Below are positions 15,735 to 23,227 of a DNA stretch of 42,930 nt, piece by piece. Every line of letters begins with the position of its first letter. The stretch's first letter is position 1. The DNA is from Phycisphaerales bacterium. GTDB lineage: Bacteria; Planctomycetota; Phycisphaerae; Phycisphaerales; UBA1924. The position numbers and the translations under genes are program-made. The stretch lies in contig JACVCL010000010.1 in assembly GCA_016742075.1 (NCBI GenBank), forward strand, positions 1 to 42,930. The letters run 5' to 3'. The notes under the pieces are model-generated. The model did not search any database and had not been told where the DNA came from. It saw nothing but the letters and a program-made list of their open reading frames with translations.

Positions 15735-17055
15735 TGATCCGGGCGCCGATGGCATCGCCCATCACATTCACGACCGTGCGGCACATGTCGAGGACGCGGT
15801 CGACGCCGACGATGATGCCGATGGTCCAAAGGGGAAGTTGCGCGGCGTCGGGCCCGTGGAGCGCCTTAAGGCTGGTGTTCACCGCGCCGATGACGATCGC
15901 CATCGTCACCAGCCCGGCCGCCGGGATGCCCGCGGCGCCGATCGCCGCGAGCGTGGCGGTGACCAGGATCACCAGCTGCTGCGAGAGCGTGAGATGGAAC
16001 TGGGGGTTGGTCTGCGCAAAGAGCTGGAAGAGGAAGCTGACGGCGACCGCCTCGTAGAGGGCGGTGCCGTTCATGTTCACGGTTGAGCCTAGAGGCACGA
16101 CGAACGACGTGGCGCGTCGCGAGCACCGGCCGACGGTCTGGCACTCCTCGATCGTCACGGGCAGGGTGGCGTTCGAACTGGCCGTGCTGAACGCCGTCAG
16201 AATCACCTTCCGAAGATCCCACAGAAACCGGTAGGGGTTGCAGCGGCCCAGCACGGCGAGGATCACCGGCAGGATCACAAACAGGTGGATCGCCAGACCG
16301 GCGAGCACCGCCAGCATGTACAGAGCCAGCGGGCCGATGAGCTTGGCCAGGCCCTTCTCGCCCACCTTGGCGGCCACCAGCAGGAACACCCCGATCGGGG
16401 CCAGCCAGATGATCCACATCACGATCTTGATGAGCGCGGCGAAGAGCCCGTCGATCACCTCGATCACCGGCTTCGCCGGCGGGCCTGTCAGCACCAGCGC
16501 GAGCCCGATGAAAATGGCGAACATCACCACGGCGAGAATGTCACCGTTGACCGCCGATCGGAGCGGGTTGTTCGGGACAAACGACTCGAGCAGGTTCAGG
16601 AACGAGCCGCCGACATCCTCGGGCCTGCCGGTCAGCTTCTCGCTGACGCCGCCCTTGGCCTCGAAGTCGCCGCGGCCGGCCATCTGAAGCTTCGAGAAGT
16701 CATCCTGCGAGACCGCCGCGCCGGGCTTGATGACGTTCACGAGCACCAGTCCCAGCACCACGGCGATCAGCGTGGTGGCCAGGTAGTAGGTGAGCGTGGC
16801 CCCGCCCACCAGACCCAGCTTCGAGGGGTTGCCGATCGCGCACACCCCCGACACCACGGCGACGAACACCAGCGGGATGATGAGCATCTGCAGCGGACGG
16901 ATGAACAGGAAGTTGCCGGCCGTCTGGTAGGGGCGGGCGATCTGCTGCTGGGCCTCGGCGGTCGCGGCCGGGTCGAAGAGCAGGTACTGGCCGAAGAGCA
17001 CGCCGAGCACCAGCCCGGCGAGGATCAGGACGGTGAGAAGGGTTTCCTTCTTCAT
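15712..17055 (-). CDS. Dicarboxylate/amino acid:cation symporter (SDF/DAACS family)
   Basis: A 447-residue inner-membrane secondary transporter that takes up C4-dicarboxylates or acidic amino acids with Na+ or H+. Conserved blocks are the re-entrant loop FSTASSNATLPVTIEE, then PLGSTVNMNGTALYEAVAV, and the second hairpin GAAGIPAAGLVTMAIV. These are the substrate-binding hallmarks of the GltP/DctA/GltPh fold. A polar insert (..VSQDDFSKLQMAGRGDFEAKGG..) sits between helices 3 and 4. ATG 17055 has GGAGGAG upstream. It lies 72 bp after the SDR gene on the same strand and may be co-transcribed with it. Acidic amino-acid uptake next to asparagine synthetase is suggestive only. Confidence 0.93.
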   Translation of the reverse strand: MKKETLLTVLILAGLVLGVLFGQYLLFDPAATAEAQQQIARPYQTAGNFLFIRPLQMLIIPLVFVAVVSGVCAIGNPSKLGLVGGATLTYYLATTLIAVVLGLVLVNVIKPGAAVSQDDFSKLQMAGRGDFEAKGGVSEKLTGRPEDVGGSFLNLLESFVPNNPLRSAVNGDILAVVMFAIFIGLALVLTGPPAKPVIEVIDGLFAALIKIVMWIIWLAPIGVFLLVAAKVGEKGLAKLIGPLALYMLAVLAGLAIHLFVILPVILAVLGRCNPYRFLWDLRKVILTAFSTASSNATLPVTIEECQTVGRCSRRATSFVVPLGSTVNMNGTALYEAVAVSFLFQLFAQTNPQFHLTLSQQLVILVTATLAAIGAAGIPAAGLVTMAIVIGAVNTSLKALHGPDAAQLPLWTIGIIVGVDRVLDMCRTVVNVMGDAIGARIITRIAPD

Positions 17056-17127
17056 CGGGCGACTCCTCCGGCGGGAAGGTGGGCCTCTTCCACCGCCTCA
17101 GCCCCCGGACCCGTCCCACGCGCCGGC

Positions 17128-18102
17128 CTAGATCCGGGCGGCGTACGCACGCATGGTCGGGGTGAACGGACGCGGGATCAGTCCGAGGAACGCGCCGGCC
17201 TTGTCGGGTGAACCGGTTGAGTCCTCGGTGGCCATAACGGGCTCGGATGGGCCGAAGGGGATGGCGTTGCCCAGCCCGAGCGCTCCGGCCACCCGGGCGA
17301 GGATCGCCGCCAGAGGGCCCGGCACGCCGCGGATTCGGGTGGACGGGTCGCCGAGCGGCAGGGCATCCCGCACCGCCGCGAGCATGGTGGGCCAGTCGAG
17401 GCGCTCGGGCCCGACGAGCGTGAACACCTCGCCCGCGGCGTCGGGCCGGGCCAGGCTCTCGGCGGCCGCGGCGGCGACGTCCTCGACCGCCACAGGCTGC
17501 ACCAGCGCGGAGACCAGCCGCGGCGGGCCGAAGCCCGCGGGCTTCTCGACCCTGGTGAAATAGGGGATGAAGAACCACGGCTGCGCCCGCCCGAGCACCC
17601 AGGCCTTGATCATCTGCATGAGTTCGCCGTCGGGACCGTGGATCAGGCTGGGTCGGAGGATGGTCCAAGCGATCCCGCTGCGGCGGACGAGCAGCTCAGC
17701 CTCGTACTTGGAGCGGTGGTAGGCGGTCGGGGCGTTGGCCCGCACGCCGAGCGCCGAGACGTGCACAAACCGCGCCGCACCCGCCGAGATTGCGCTCTCG
17801 AGCATGATCTGGGTGGCCAGCTGGTGCATTCGGGCGTAGGTCGACCCGCCGTCGCCTTCTTTCCTGATGCCGATGGTGTGGACCACGCCCGAGCAGCCGC
17901 GGCAGAGCTCGGCGGTCGCCGACCGGTTGAAAACCTCACCGACGATGAGGTCGACCCGTCCCTCGTCCATCGCGGGGCCGAGCGTGCGGCGAGCCTTCTC
18001 ACGATCTCTGACCAGCGCCCGGACGCGGACGCCCCGATCGGCCAACGCCCGGACGGTGTAACGGCCGACGAATCCGGTGGCTCCGGTCACCGCAACGGTC
18101 AT
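17128..18102 (-). CDS. NDUFA9-like atypical SDR (NAD(P)-binding)
   Basis: A 324-residue protein with the nucleotide-binding motif TGATGFVG at residues 6-13, then RVRALVRD. The block GVVHTIGIRKEGD, the modified active-site region YHRSKYEAE, and ..WTILRPSLIHGP.. are typical of the atypical SDR group related to complex I subunit NDUFA9. Members bind NAD(P)H, but many lack proven catalysis; here Y and K of YxxxK are offset (YHRSKYE), so activity is uncertain. ATG 18102 begins exactly at the Rossmann strand; an in-frame ATG at 18210 would add 36 unrelated residues. It is divergent from the gene at 18251. Confidence 0.85.
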   Translation of the reverse strand: MTVAVTGATGFVGRYTVRALADRGVRVRALVRDREKARRTLGPAMDEGRVDLIVGEVFNRSATAELCRGCSGVVHTIGIRKEGDGGSTYARMHQLATQIMLESAISAGAARFVHVSALGVRANAPTAYHRSKYEAELLVRRSGIAWTILRPSLIHGPDGELMQMIKAWVLGRAQPWFFIPYFTRVEKPAGFGPPRLVSALVQPVAVEDVAAAAAESLARPDAAGEVFTLVGPERLDWPTMLAAVRDALPLGDPSTRIRGVPGPLAAILARVAGALGLGNAIPFGPSEPVMATEDSTGSPDKAGAFLGLIPRPFTPTMRAYAARI

Positions 18103-18149
18103 GGAAGGGCTGCTCAACGGAGAGGTCCTCGAGGGGTCCAGTGATTCGG

Positions 18150-18179
18150 AGTGTACGGGGAAGGTGCGGGTGCTCGCAA
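18150..18179 (-). promoter_or_regulatory. Possible promoter of the SDR gene
   Basis: On the minus strand, -35 TTGCGA (18174-18179), an 18-bp spacer and -10 TACACT (18150-18155). This predicts a leader of about 40 bases before ATG 18102, supporting that start. Confidence 0.4.
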
Positions 18180-18250
18180 TACCCCAGCGTGCGCCGGGAT
18201 TGCGCGGCACGCGCTTCGCGTCAGGCGACCGTCACACGGAGTAACGCCGC

Positions 18251-18733
18251 ATGGCCCGACACGCCGCCCTCGACCTTGAACCCGCCCTCGTGCTCAATGC
18301 CCTGATCGCCGAGCGCCTCGACCGCCTGTACGACCGGATGGTGCTGGCCGGCCACACGCGGCTGGCGGTGCTCGCGCGGCCCGACCACCTCGACTGGCTT
18401 CTGGGCCACGTTCACGAGATGGCGGCGTTCCCGGTCGCGGCGGTCGTCCGGCACCCGTCGGCGCCGCTCCCAGGGTCGTCGTTCCTCGGCCGGCCCCTGC
18501 TCGATCTGAGCGACCCGAGCCTGCCGCTCGCGGCCGACACGGTGCTGATCGCCGACGATCTTCACGAGGCGGCCCTGCACGAACGCTGCCTGCGGGCCCT
18601 GCCGCCCGGGATGATCATCCACCGGCTGTACGAGCGGCTGCCGATCGGGCGATCGGCGCTGCCGCCCGAGCCTCCCCGCGGGATGGCGGCTGAGCTCAAG
18701 CCGTCGGCCCTCGCCGCTCACGCGGCCGCCTAG
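18251..18733 (+). CDS. Conserved-looking protein of unknown function, 160 aa
   Basis: Not recognised. A soluble 160-residue protein with no signal peptide or membrane helix. Its alternating hydrophobic strands (RLAVLARPDHLDWLLGHV, then FPVAAVVRHP, then ADTVLIADDLHEAALHERCL, then GMIIHRLYERLP) suggest a Rossmann-like alpha/beta fold. The pattern of a short sequence around GSSFLGRPLLDL resembles sensing or sugar-nucleotide-type domains, but no catalytic motif is clear. ATG 18251 has GGAG at 18238-18241. It ends 18 bp before the Kef-type antiporter gene on the same strand, so it may be an accessory protein of that transporter, by analogy with the small ancillary KefF/KefG subunits. It does not look like a flavodoxin-type KefF. 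Confidence 0.65.
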   Translation: MARHAALDLEPALVLNALIAERLDRLYDRMVLAGHTRLAVLARPDHLDWLLGHVHEMAAFPVAAVVRHPSAPLPGSSFLGRPLLDLSDPSLPLAADTVLIADDLHEAALHERCLRALPPGMIIHRLYERLPIGRSALPPEPPRGMAAELKPSALAAHAAA

Positions 18734-18751
18734 GGCCGTACCATCGGCGCA

Positions 18752-20548
18752 ATGCCGATCTCGCTGATGCTCACGCTGGCTACCGACGCGAACGCCTCGG
18801 TGCCACGCGTCATGGTCGATCTCCTGCTGATCCTCTTCGCAGCGGGGCTGATCGCCGTGCTGGCCAGCCGGATCCGGCTGGCGACGGTCCCCGCGTACCT
18901 CATCGCGGGAGCGCTGCTGGGGCCCGGGGCTCTGGGTCTGGTGCGCGATCCCGACTCGGTCGAGGCCGTCAGCAATCTGGCGATCATCCTGCTGCTGTTC
19001 GGGATCGGCCTGCATCTCGACCTCGCGGTGCTCGCCCGCAGCCTCAGGCAGATCCTGCTGGTGACGGTCGTGGGCTCGGTGCTCTGCGTCGCGGCGCTGT
19101 GGCCGTGCACGCTGCTGCTGGGGGTGTCGGCACCGGCGGGGATGGTCATCGCGATGGCGATGAGCATCTCTTCGACCGTGGTCGTGCTCCGCGTGCTGCA
19201 GGAGCAGCGGTCGCTGAACCGCCCCGACGGTCGTCTGACCACCGGCGTGCTGATCTTCCAGGACTTCCTCGCGATCGTGATGCTCCTGCTCCTTCCGCCG
19301 CTCGACCGCTGGGCGGGCAAGGCGGTGGGGCCGATGCCGGAGGGCGCCGGGGCGTCGGGCTGGGCGATCGCCGGGAATATGGCTCTCAACGCCCTCCTGG
19401 CCATGATGGGCGTGACGCTGATCCTGCTGGTCGGGAGGTTCGTGCTGCCTCGCCTGCTGCACGAGGCCGGGAAGCTCCGGAGCGGGGCCGAGGTGCTCAC
19501 GGTGATCGCCGCGGCCACGGCGCTCAGCGCGGCGGCCCTGACTCAGTACCTGGGCCTGAACGTGGCCCTGGGCGCGTTCCTCGCGGGATTCGTGCTCTCC
19601 GTCACGCCCTTCCGGCACCACCTGGGCGGGCAGGTAGGGGCCATCCGCGACGTGTTCGGGGCGATCTTCTTCACGGCGATCGGGATGACCCTCACGCTCG
19701 CCGCCCTGTGGAACAATCTGCCAACTGTCGTCGCCGCGACGGCGGTGATGCTGGTGGTGAAGGCTGTGATCCTCGGAGCCGTGTGCTGGATCACCGGGAG
19801 CACCGGCAACGTGGCCGTCCGGGTGGGGGTGGCGCTCGCGCAGGCCGGCGAGTTCTCGGTGGTGATGCTGTTCGCGGCCCAGAGCAAGCCGCACGAGCTT
19901 CTGGGCCCCGACACCGTCGGGCTGTGCATCGCCGTCATCGTGCTCTCGCTCATGGCGACACCCACGCTCATCGGCCTGGCCGAGCGTGTGGCCCTGCGCC
20001 TGCCGCCGATCCCGCCGCCGAGGTGGATCGGGCCGCGCCGTCCCTCGCCCGTGACCGGGCCGGCGGAACCCCGCAACGACGGGCCCATCGACCCCGAGAG
20101 CACGCAGGCTTCGCGGGCCGCGGGCCGGAAGCACGCGATCATCGCCGGGTTCGGGCTCGTCGGGCGGGCGGTGAACGACGAGCTCCGGGCGATGGGCATC
20201 GACACGACGATCGTGGAGCTCAACGCCGCCACCGTGCGGACGCAGGCCGCTCTCGGCCGGCGGATCATCTTCGGCGACATCAGCTCGCCCGAGATCCTCG
20301 AGGCCGTGGGCATCCACTGGGCCGATGCGCTCATCCTCACGGTGCCCGACGAGTCGTCGGTTCTCCGCGCATGCCAGACGGCGCGGCAGATGAACCCGAC
20401 GATCCTCATCGTCGCACGGACGAACTTCGTCTCTCAGGGTGTTCTGGCCGCGACCATGGGCGCGTCCGGCGTGGTGGTCGAAGAGATGGCGACCGCCAAG
20501 GAGATGGAACGGGTGGTGGCCCATGCGCTGTCCCCGAAGCGGGGATAG
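18752..20548 (+). CDS. Kef-type cation:proton antiporter with RCK/TrkA-N domain
   Basis: A 598-residue CPA2 antiporter. Residues about 20-410 form 11-13 membrane helices, with the family-typical start VPAYLIAGALLGPGALGL, then FGIGLHLDL, then FQDFLAIVMLLLL, and GAFLAGFVLS. After a P/R-rich linker (about 415-455) comes a regulatory NAD-binding domain: IIAGFGLVGRAV (GxGxxG), an acidic residue at the end of strand two (TTIVELNAA) and IIFGDISSPEIL. Such proteins export K+ or Na+ in exchange for H+ under nucleotide control. The ATG at 18752 gives a short polar lead; ATG 18812 (MVDLLLILFAAG) is a credible alternative. It is probably co-transcribed with the preceding 160-residue protein. Confidence 0.92.
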   Translation: MPISLMLTLATDANASVPRVMVDLLLILFAAGLIAVLASRIRLATVPAYLIAGALLGPGALGLVRDPDSVEAVSNLAIILLLFGIGLHLDLAVLARSLRQILLVTVVGSVLCVAALWPCTLLLGVSAPAGMVIAMAMSISSTVVVLRVLQEQRSLNRPDGRLTTGVLIFQDFLAIVMLLLLPPLDRWAGKAVGPMPEGAGASGWAIAGNMALNALLAMMGVTLILLVGRFVLPRLLHEAGKLRSGAEVLTVIAAATALSAAALTQYLGLNVALGAFLAGFVLSVTPFRHHLGGQVGAIRDVFGAIFFTAIGMTLTLAALWNNLPTVVAATAVMLVVKAVILGAVCWITGSTGNVAVRVGVALAQAGEFSVVMLFAAQSKPHELLGPDTVGLCIAVIVLSLMATPTLIGLAERVALRLPPIPPPRWIGPRRPSPVTGPAEPRNDGPIDPESTQASRAAGRKHAIIAGFGLVGRAVNDELRAMGIDTTIVELNAATVRTQAALGRRIIFGDISSPEILEAVGIHWADALILTVPDESSVLRACQTARQMNPTILIVARTNFVSQGVLAATMGASGVVVEEMATAKEMERVVAHALSPKRG

Positions 20549-20581
20549 CGCCCAAGCCCCGTGGGCCGCCCGAAGGCGCGT

Positions 20582-20851
20582 TCAGGCCGCGGCGGTGGCC
20601 GCCCCCGCACGCAGCTTGCCGAGGACCGCGGCGTGGAACTTCTCGACCTGAGCCGCCGTCATGTTCAGCGTCTTGGCGATCTCCGCGCGGCTCATCTTCT
20701 CGACGTACCACAGGATGATCAGCAGCCGCTCGGTGGTGTCGAGCTGCCGCAGGATCAGGGTGCGGATGTTGCCGAGGATGCCCGGATCGGCCGTCCGGCG
20801 GCGAGGCTTGGGCTCGGCCGCGGTGGAGGCCTGGTGGTGCGCGTGCGCCAT
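20582..20851 (-). CDS. Small sigma-70 region 4-like DNA-binding protein
   Basis: An 89-residue protein. After a flexible basic lead (MAHAHHQAS..PRRRTADP), residues about 38-82 match sigma-factor region 4. An initiating TERLLIILWYVEKMSRAEIA resembles the usual ERxxLxLxYxxxxSxxEIA, and TLNMTAAQVEKFHAAVLGKL supplies the turn and recognition helix. Regions 2 and 3, needed for melting and core binding, are absent, so it is not a normal sigma factor. It could bind -35-like DNA, contact the beta flap, or act as an anti-sigma-like or accessory factor. AAGGAG lies at good spacing before ATG 20851. A predicted promoter with an inverted repeat near its start site precedes it. Confidence 0.8.
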   Translation of the reverse strand: MAHAHHQASTAAEPKPRRRTADPGILGNIRTLILRQLDTTERLLIILWYVEKMSRAEIAKTLNMTAAQVEKFHAAVLGKLRAGAATAAA

Positions 20852-20906
20852 GGCGGTCGTCTCCTTGACCTGGGCCGGGCCTCGCCGAGCGGGCCGGCGC
20901 GTGGGA

Positions 20907-20961
20907 CGTTGGCGTTCCGTGCCAACGCCGGCACCGTAGGGATATCGGACGCTGGCCGCAA
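20907..20961 (-). promoter_or_regulatory. Promoter and operator-like repeat of the sigma-4-like gene
   Basis: On the minus strand, -35 TTGCGG (20956-20961), 17-bp spacer, -10 TACGGT (20933-20938). Just downstream, around the expected start site, lies the repeat CGTTGGC-N7-GCCAACG (20907-20927), with an overlapping GGCGTT/AACGCC pair. Its position suggests an operator, possibly autoregulatory. Confidence 0.4.
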
Positions 20962-21000
20962 CAACTTCGACGATCCACAGCCCACCCGGTGCACAGGAGG

Positions 21001-21028
21001 TGGATAGTTATGGGCCGTGGGGTACGAT
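21001..21028 (+). promoter_or_regulatory. Possible promoter of the thioredoxin-fold gene
   Basis: -35 TGGATA (21001-21006), 16-bp spacer, -10 TACGAT (21023-21028); four of six matches in each box. It leaves about 60 bases of leader before ATG 21095. Confidence 0.3.
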
Positions 21029-21094
21029 CGGGCTTCCGGTGGGTTGCCGGAGCGGGGGAAGGTAGGAATCCGGAAGGGGTCCTCGGAGCAGGCC

Positions 21095-21700
21095 ATGGCC
21101 GCCACACCGTCGCAGATGCTCGATCTCGGCTCGCCCGCCCCCCACTTCACCCTTCCCGACGCGGTGAGCGGGCGGGAGGTCTCGATGGCGTCGTTCGCCG
21201 GCCGGCCCGCCCTGCTGGTGATGTTCATCTGCAACCACTGCCCATACGTGAAGCACATCCGGGCCGAGCTGGCGCGTCTGGGGCGCGACTACGGCGGGCG
21301 CATCGGCGTCGTCGGGATCAACTCCAACGACACCCTGGCGTATCCGGATGACGCGCCGGACAAAATGGCCGCGGAGGCCCACGAGGCCGGGTACACCTTC
21401 CCGTATCTCTTCGACGAGACGCAGAACGTTGCCAAGGCCTACCGGGCGGCCTGCACCCCCGATTTCTTTCTTTTCGACGGGTCCCGCCGGCTGGTGTACC
21501 GGGGACAACTCGACGATAGCCGCCCCGCGGGCCGCAGCGGCTCGGGCACGGGCGGCGGTATCCCGGTCACCGGCAAGGACCTGCGCGACGCCATCGAGGC
21601 GGTCCTGAGCGGCCGGCCGGTGAGCCCTCTGCAGAAGCCGAGCATCGGCTGCAACATCAAGTGGAAACCCGGCGGCGAGCCGTCGTACTACCGCGCCTAG
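21095..21700 (+). CDS. Thioredoxin-fold (AhpC/TSA-like) redox protein
   Basis: A 201-residue cytoplasmic thioredoxin-fold protein of the redoxin group. The active site lies in LLVMFICNHCPYVKHIRAE: a CxxC (CNHC) followed by PYVKH, the signature of a widespread uncharacterised subfamily. The fold continues through IGVVGINSND, with a cis-Pro region CTPDFFLFD and RLVYRGQLDD. A conserved-looking C-terminal segment follows (PSIGCNIKWKPG), with a third cysteine. Probably a thiol oxidoreductase or peroxidase; the exact substrate is unknown. ATG 21095 is chosen because the upstream part of the frame encodes non-homologous sequence. It lies 73 bp before the ferredoxin reductase gene on the same strand. 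Confidence 0.88.
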   Translation: MAATPSQMLDLGSPAPHFTLPDAVSGREVSMASFAGRPALLVMFICNHCPYVKHIRAELARLGRDYGGRIGVVGINSNDTLAYPDDAPDKMAAEAHEAGYTFPYLFDETQNVAKAYRAACTPDFFLFDGSRRLVYRGQLDDSRPAGRSGSGTGGGIPVTGKDLRDAIEAVLSGRPVSPLQKPSIGCNIKWKPGGEPSYYRA

Positions 21701-21773
21701 AACCGCCCTGACGCCCCCCACTCCCGTTGTTCACATCGCCTCGCACACGACCGGCGATCACCCACGGAGCACC

Positions 21774-22739
21774 ATGAAGGACAAGCCCTCCATCCCCGGC
21801 GAACCCCTCCTGCCCGAGGCGAAGATGCACCTGTACCGGCCCACGGAGCCGTGCGTCGGGCGCGTCACGCGGAACGTGATCTGCACGGCCAGCCGAAAGT
21901 CGGCCGGCTTCGTCCGCCACATCGAGATCGATGTGTCGGGCACCACGCTGGCCGGGAATTGCCTCCCCGGGCAGTCGATCGGCGTGCTCGCCCCGGGGGC
22001 CGATGCCCATGGCCGGCCCCACAAGGTGCGGCTGTATTCGCTGGCCTCACCCGCCGCGGGAGAAGACGGGCAGGGCAAGATCGTTTCGACCACGGTCAAG
22101 CGGACGATCGACGAGCACTGGGAGACCGGCCGGCTGTTCCTGGGTGTGGCCTCCAACTACCTCGCGGACCTGCAGGAGGGCGATGAGGTCCGCCTGAGCG
22201 GCCCCAACGGCAAGCGGTTCCTCATCCCGGCCGACGCGGCGGAGCACGACTACCTGTTCTTCGCCACCGGAACCGGGATCGCCCCGTTCCGCGGCATGGT
22301 GCTGGACCTGCTCAAGCGGGCCCCGGGCAGCCGCGTGACCCTGGTCATGGGCGCGCCCTACGCGACGGATCTGCTCTACCACGACCTGTTCACCAAGCTC
22401 TCGGCCGAGCACAAGAACTTCACCTACCTCACCGCCATCAGCCGCGAGAAACAGGCCGACGGCCACGACCGGCTGTACGTGCAGGACCGGCTGCGAACCG
22501 ACCGTGACCGGATCATGCCGCAGGTGATGAGCGATCGGAACCTGATCTACGTCTGCGGGATCGCGGGCATGGAGCTTGGCATTTTCCAGGCGCTGGCCTT
22601 GGAGCTTCAGGGCGAGACCCTTGAGCAGTACCTGCAGGTCGATCCCGAGCACCTCCGCGACGTCCGCCACTGGGAGCGACGGATGCTGCACAAGGAGGTC
22701 CGGCCGACGCGGCGGGTCTTCCTGGAGGTCTACGCCTGA
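21774..22739 (+). CDS. Plant-type ferredoxin-NADP(+) reductase
   Basis: A 321-residue FAD enzyme passing electrons between NADP(H) and ferredoxin. The FAD domain (about 20-165) carries RLYSLAS (the RxYS FAD-binding motif) and a G-rich GKIVSTTVKR segment. The NADP domain has FFATGTGIAPFRGM, VMGAPYATDLLY and VCGIAGMELGI, and the chain ends with an aromatic-containing tail (FLEVYA). The Tyr-Ala ending is reminiscent of the C-terminal Tyr that stacks on FAD in the plastidic class, although there Tyr is last. GGAG stands 7 bases before the ATG. A seven-iron ferredoxin, its likely partner, follows 102 bp downstream with its own predicted promoter. Confidence 0.93.
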   Translation: MKDKPSIPGEPLLPEAKMHLYRPTEPCVGRVTRNVICTASRKSAGFVRHIEIDVSGTTLAGNCLPGQSIGVLAPGADAHGRPHKVRLYSLASPAAGEDGQGKIVSTTVKRTIDEHWETGRLFLGVASNYLADLQEGDEVRLSGPNGKRFLIPADAAEHDYLFFATGTGIAPFRGMVLDLLKRAPGSRVTLVMGAPYATDLLYHDLFTKLSAEHKNFTYLTAISREKQADGHDRLYVQDRLRTDRDRIMPQVMSDRNLIYVCGIAGMELGIFQALALELQGETLEQYLQVDPEHLRDVRHWERRMLHKEVRPTRRVFLEVYA

Positions 22740-22758
22740 ATCCGGATAGGGCGCCGTC

Positions 22759-22796
22759 TTGAACCGCGGGCGGCGGGCCGATAGTGTGGTCGGCCC
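22759..22796 (+). promoter_or_regulatory. Promoter of the ferredoxin gene with overlapping inverted repeat
   Basis: -35 TTGAAC (22759-22764), 17-bp spacer, -10 TAGTGT (22782-22787). The -10 lies exactly in the eight-base gap of the inverted repeat GGGCCGA (22775-22781) / TCGGCCC (22790-22796), an arrangement expected of an operator. Confidence 0.45.
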
Positions 22797-22841
22797 GGGG
22801 GGAATTCCGGGCCCGAGACCCCGACGGAGAGCTGCCTCGCC

Positions 22842-23108
22842 ATGCCGCATGTGATCACCGAGCCGTGCATCGGGACCAAGGACACGTCGTGTGTCGACGT
22901 GTGCCCCGTGGACTGCATCCATCCGACCAAGGACGACAAAGACCACGGCACCGCCGACCAGCTGTACATCGACCCCGACACCTGCATCGACTGCGGTCTG
23001 TGCGTCGACGAGTGCCCGGTGAAGGCCATCTTCCCCGAGGACGACGTGCCGTCGGAATGGCACAAGTACATCCAGATCAATCTCGAGTACTTCAAAAGTC
23101 AGAAGTGA
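22842..23108 (+). CDS. Seven-iron ferredoxin ([3Fe-4S][4Fe-4S])
   Basis: An 88-residue electron carrier. Cysteines at 9, 17, 21 and 25 (Cx7Cx3Cx3C) and at 48, 51, 54 and 58 (CIDCGLCVDECP) reproduce the spacing of Azotobacter FdI-type proteins. There the first Cx7C provides a 3Fe-4S site and Cys21 joins the second motif for the 4Fe-4S cluster. The motif VDVCPVDCIHP and the acidic C-terminal ..PSEWHKYIQINLEYF.. also match. It is the likely electron partner of the adjacent ferredoxin-NADP reductase. It is followed by a strong terminator, so it ends the transcription unit. Confidence 0.95.
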   Translation: MPHVITEPCIGTKDTSCVDVCPVDCIHPTKDDKDHGTADQLYIDPDTCIDCGLCVDECPVKAIFPEDDVPSEWHKYIQINLEYFKSQK

Positions 23109-23154
23109 CGGCGAGGGCTGCGGGCCCGAAACGCGACCGGTCTGTGTCAACGAA

Positions 23155-23181
23155 AAAGCCCAGGGCCTCGCCCTGGGCTTT
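23155..23181. terminator. Bidirectional intrinsic terminator
   Basis: A perfect stem (23155-23166 with 23170-23181, three-base loop) has T-rich sequence on both strands: TTTCGTGTTC rightward and TTTTTCG leftward. It serves the ferredoxin gene and the convergent prolyl isomerase gene. Confidence 0.92.
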
Positions 23182-23227
23182 CGTGTTCTGACGGCTCGGC
23201 CCGATCCGGGGCGACCGGGCGGGCCGG

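Noticed and set aside
18221-20524. 767-residue minus-strand frame opposite the antiporter
   Set aside because: It is antisense to a clearly recognisable antiporter and consists of low-complexity H/R/Q/D sequence.
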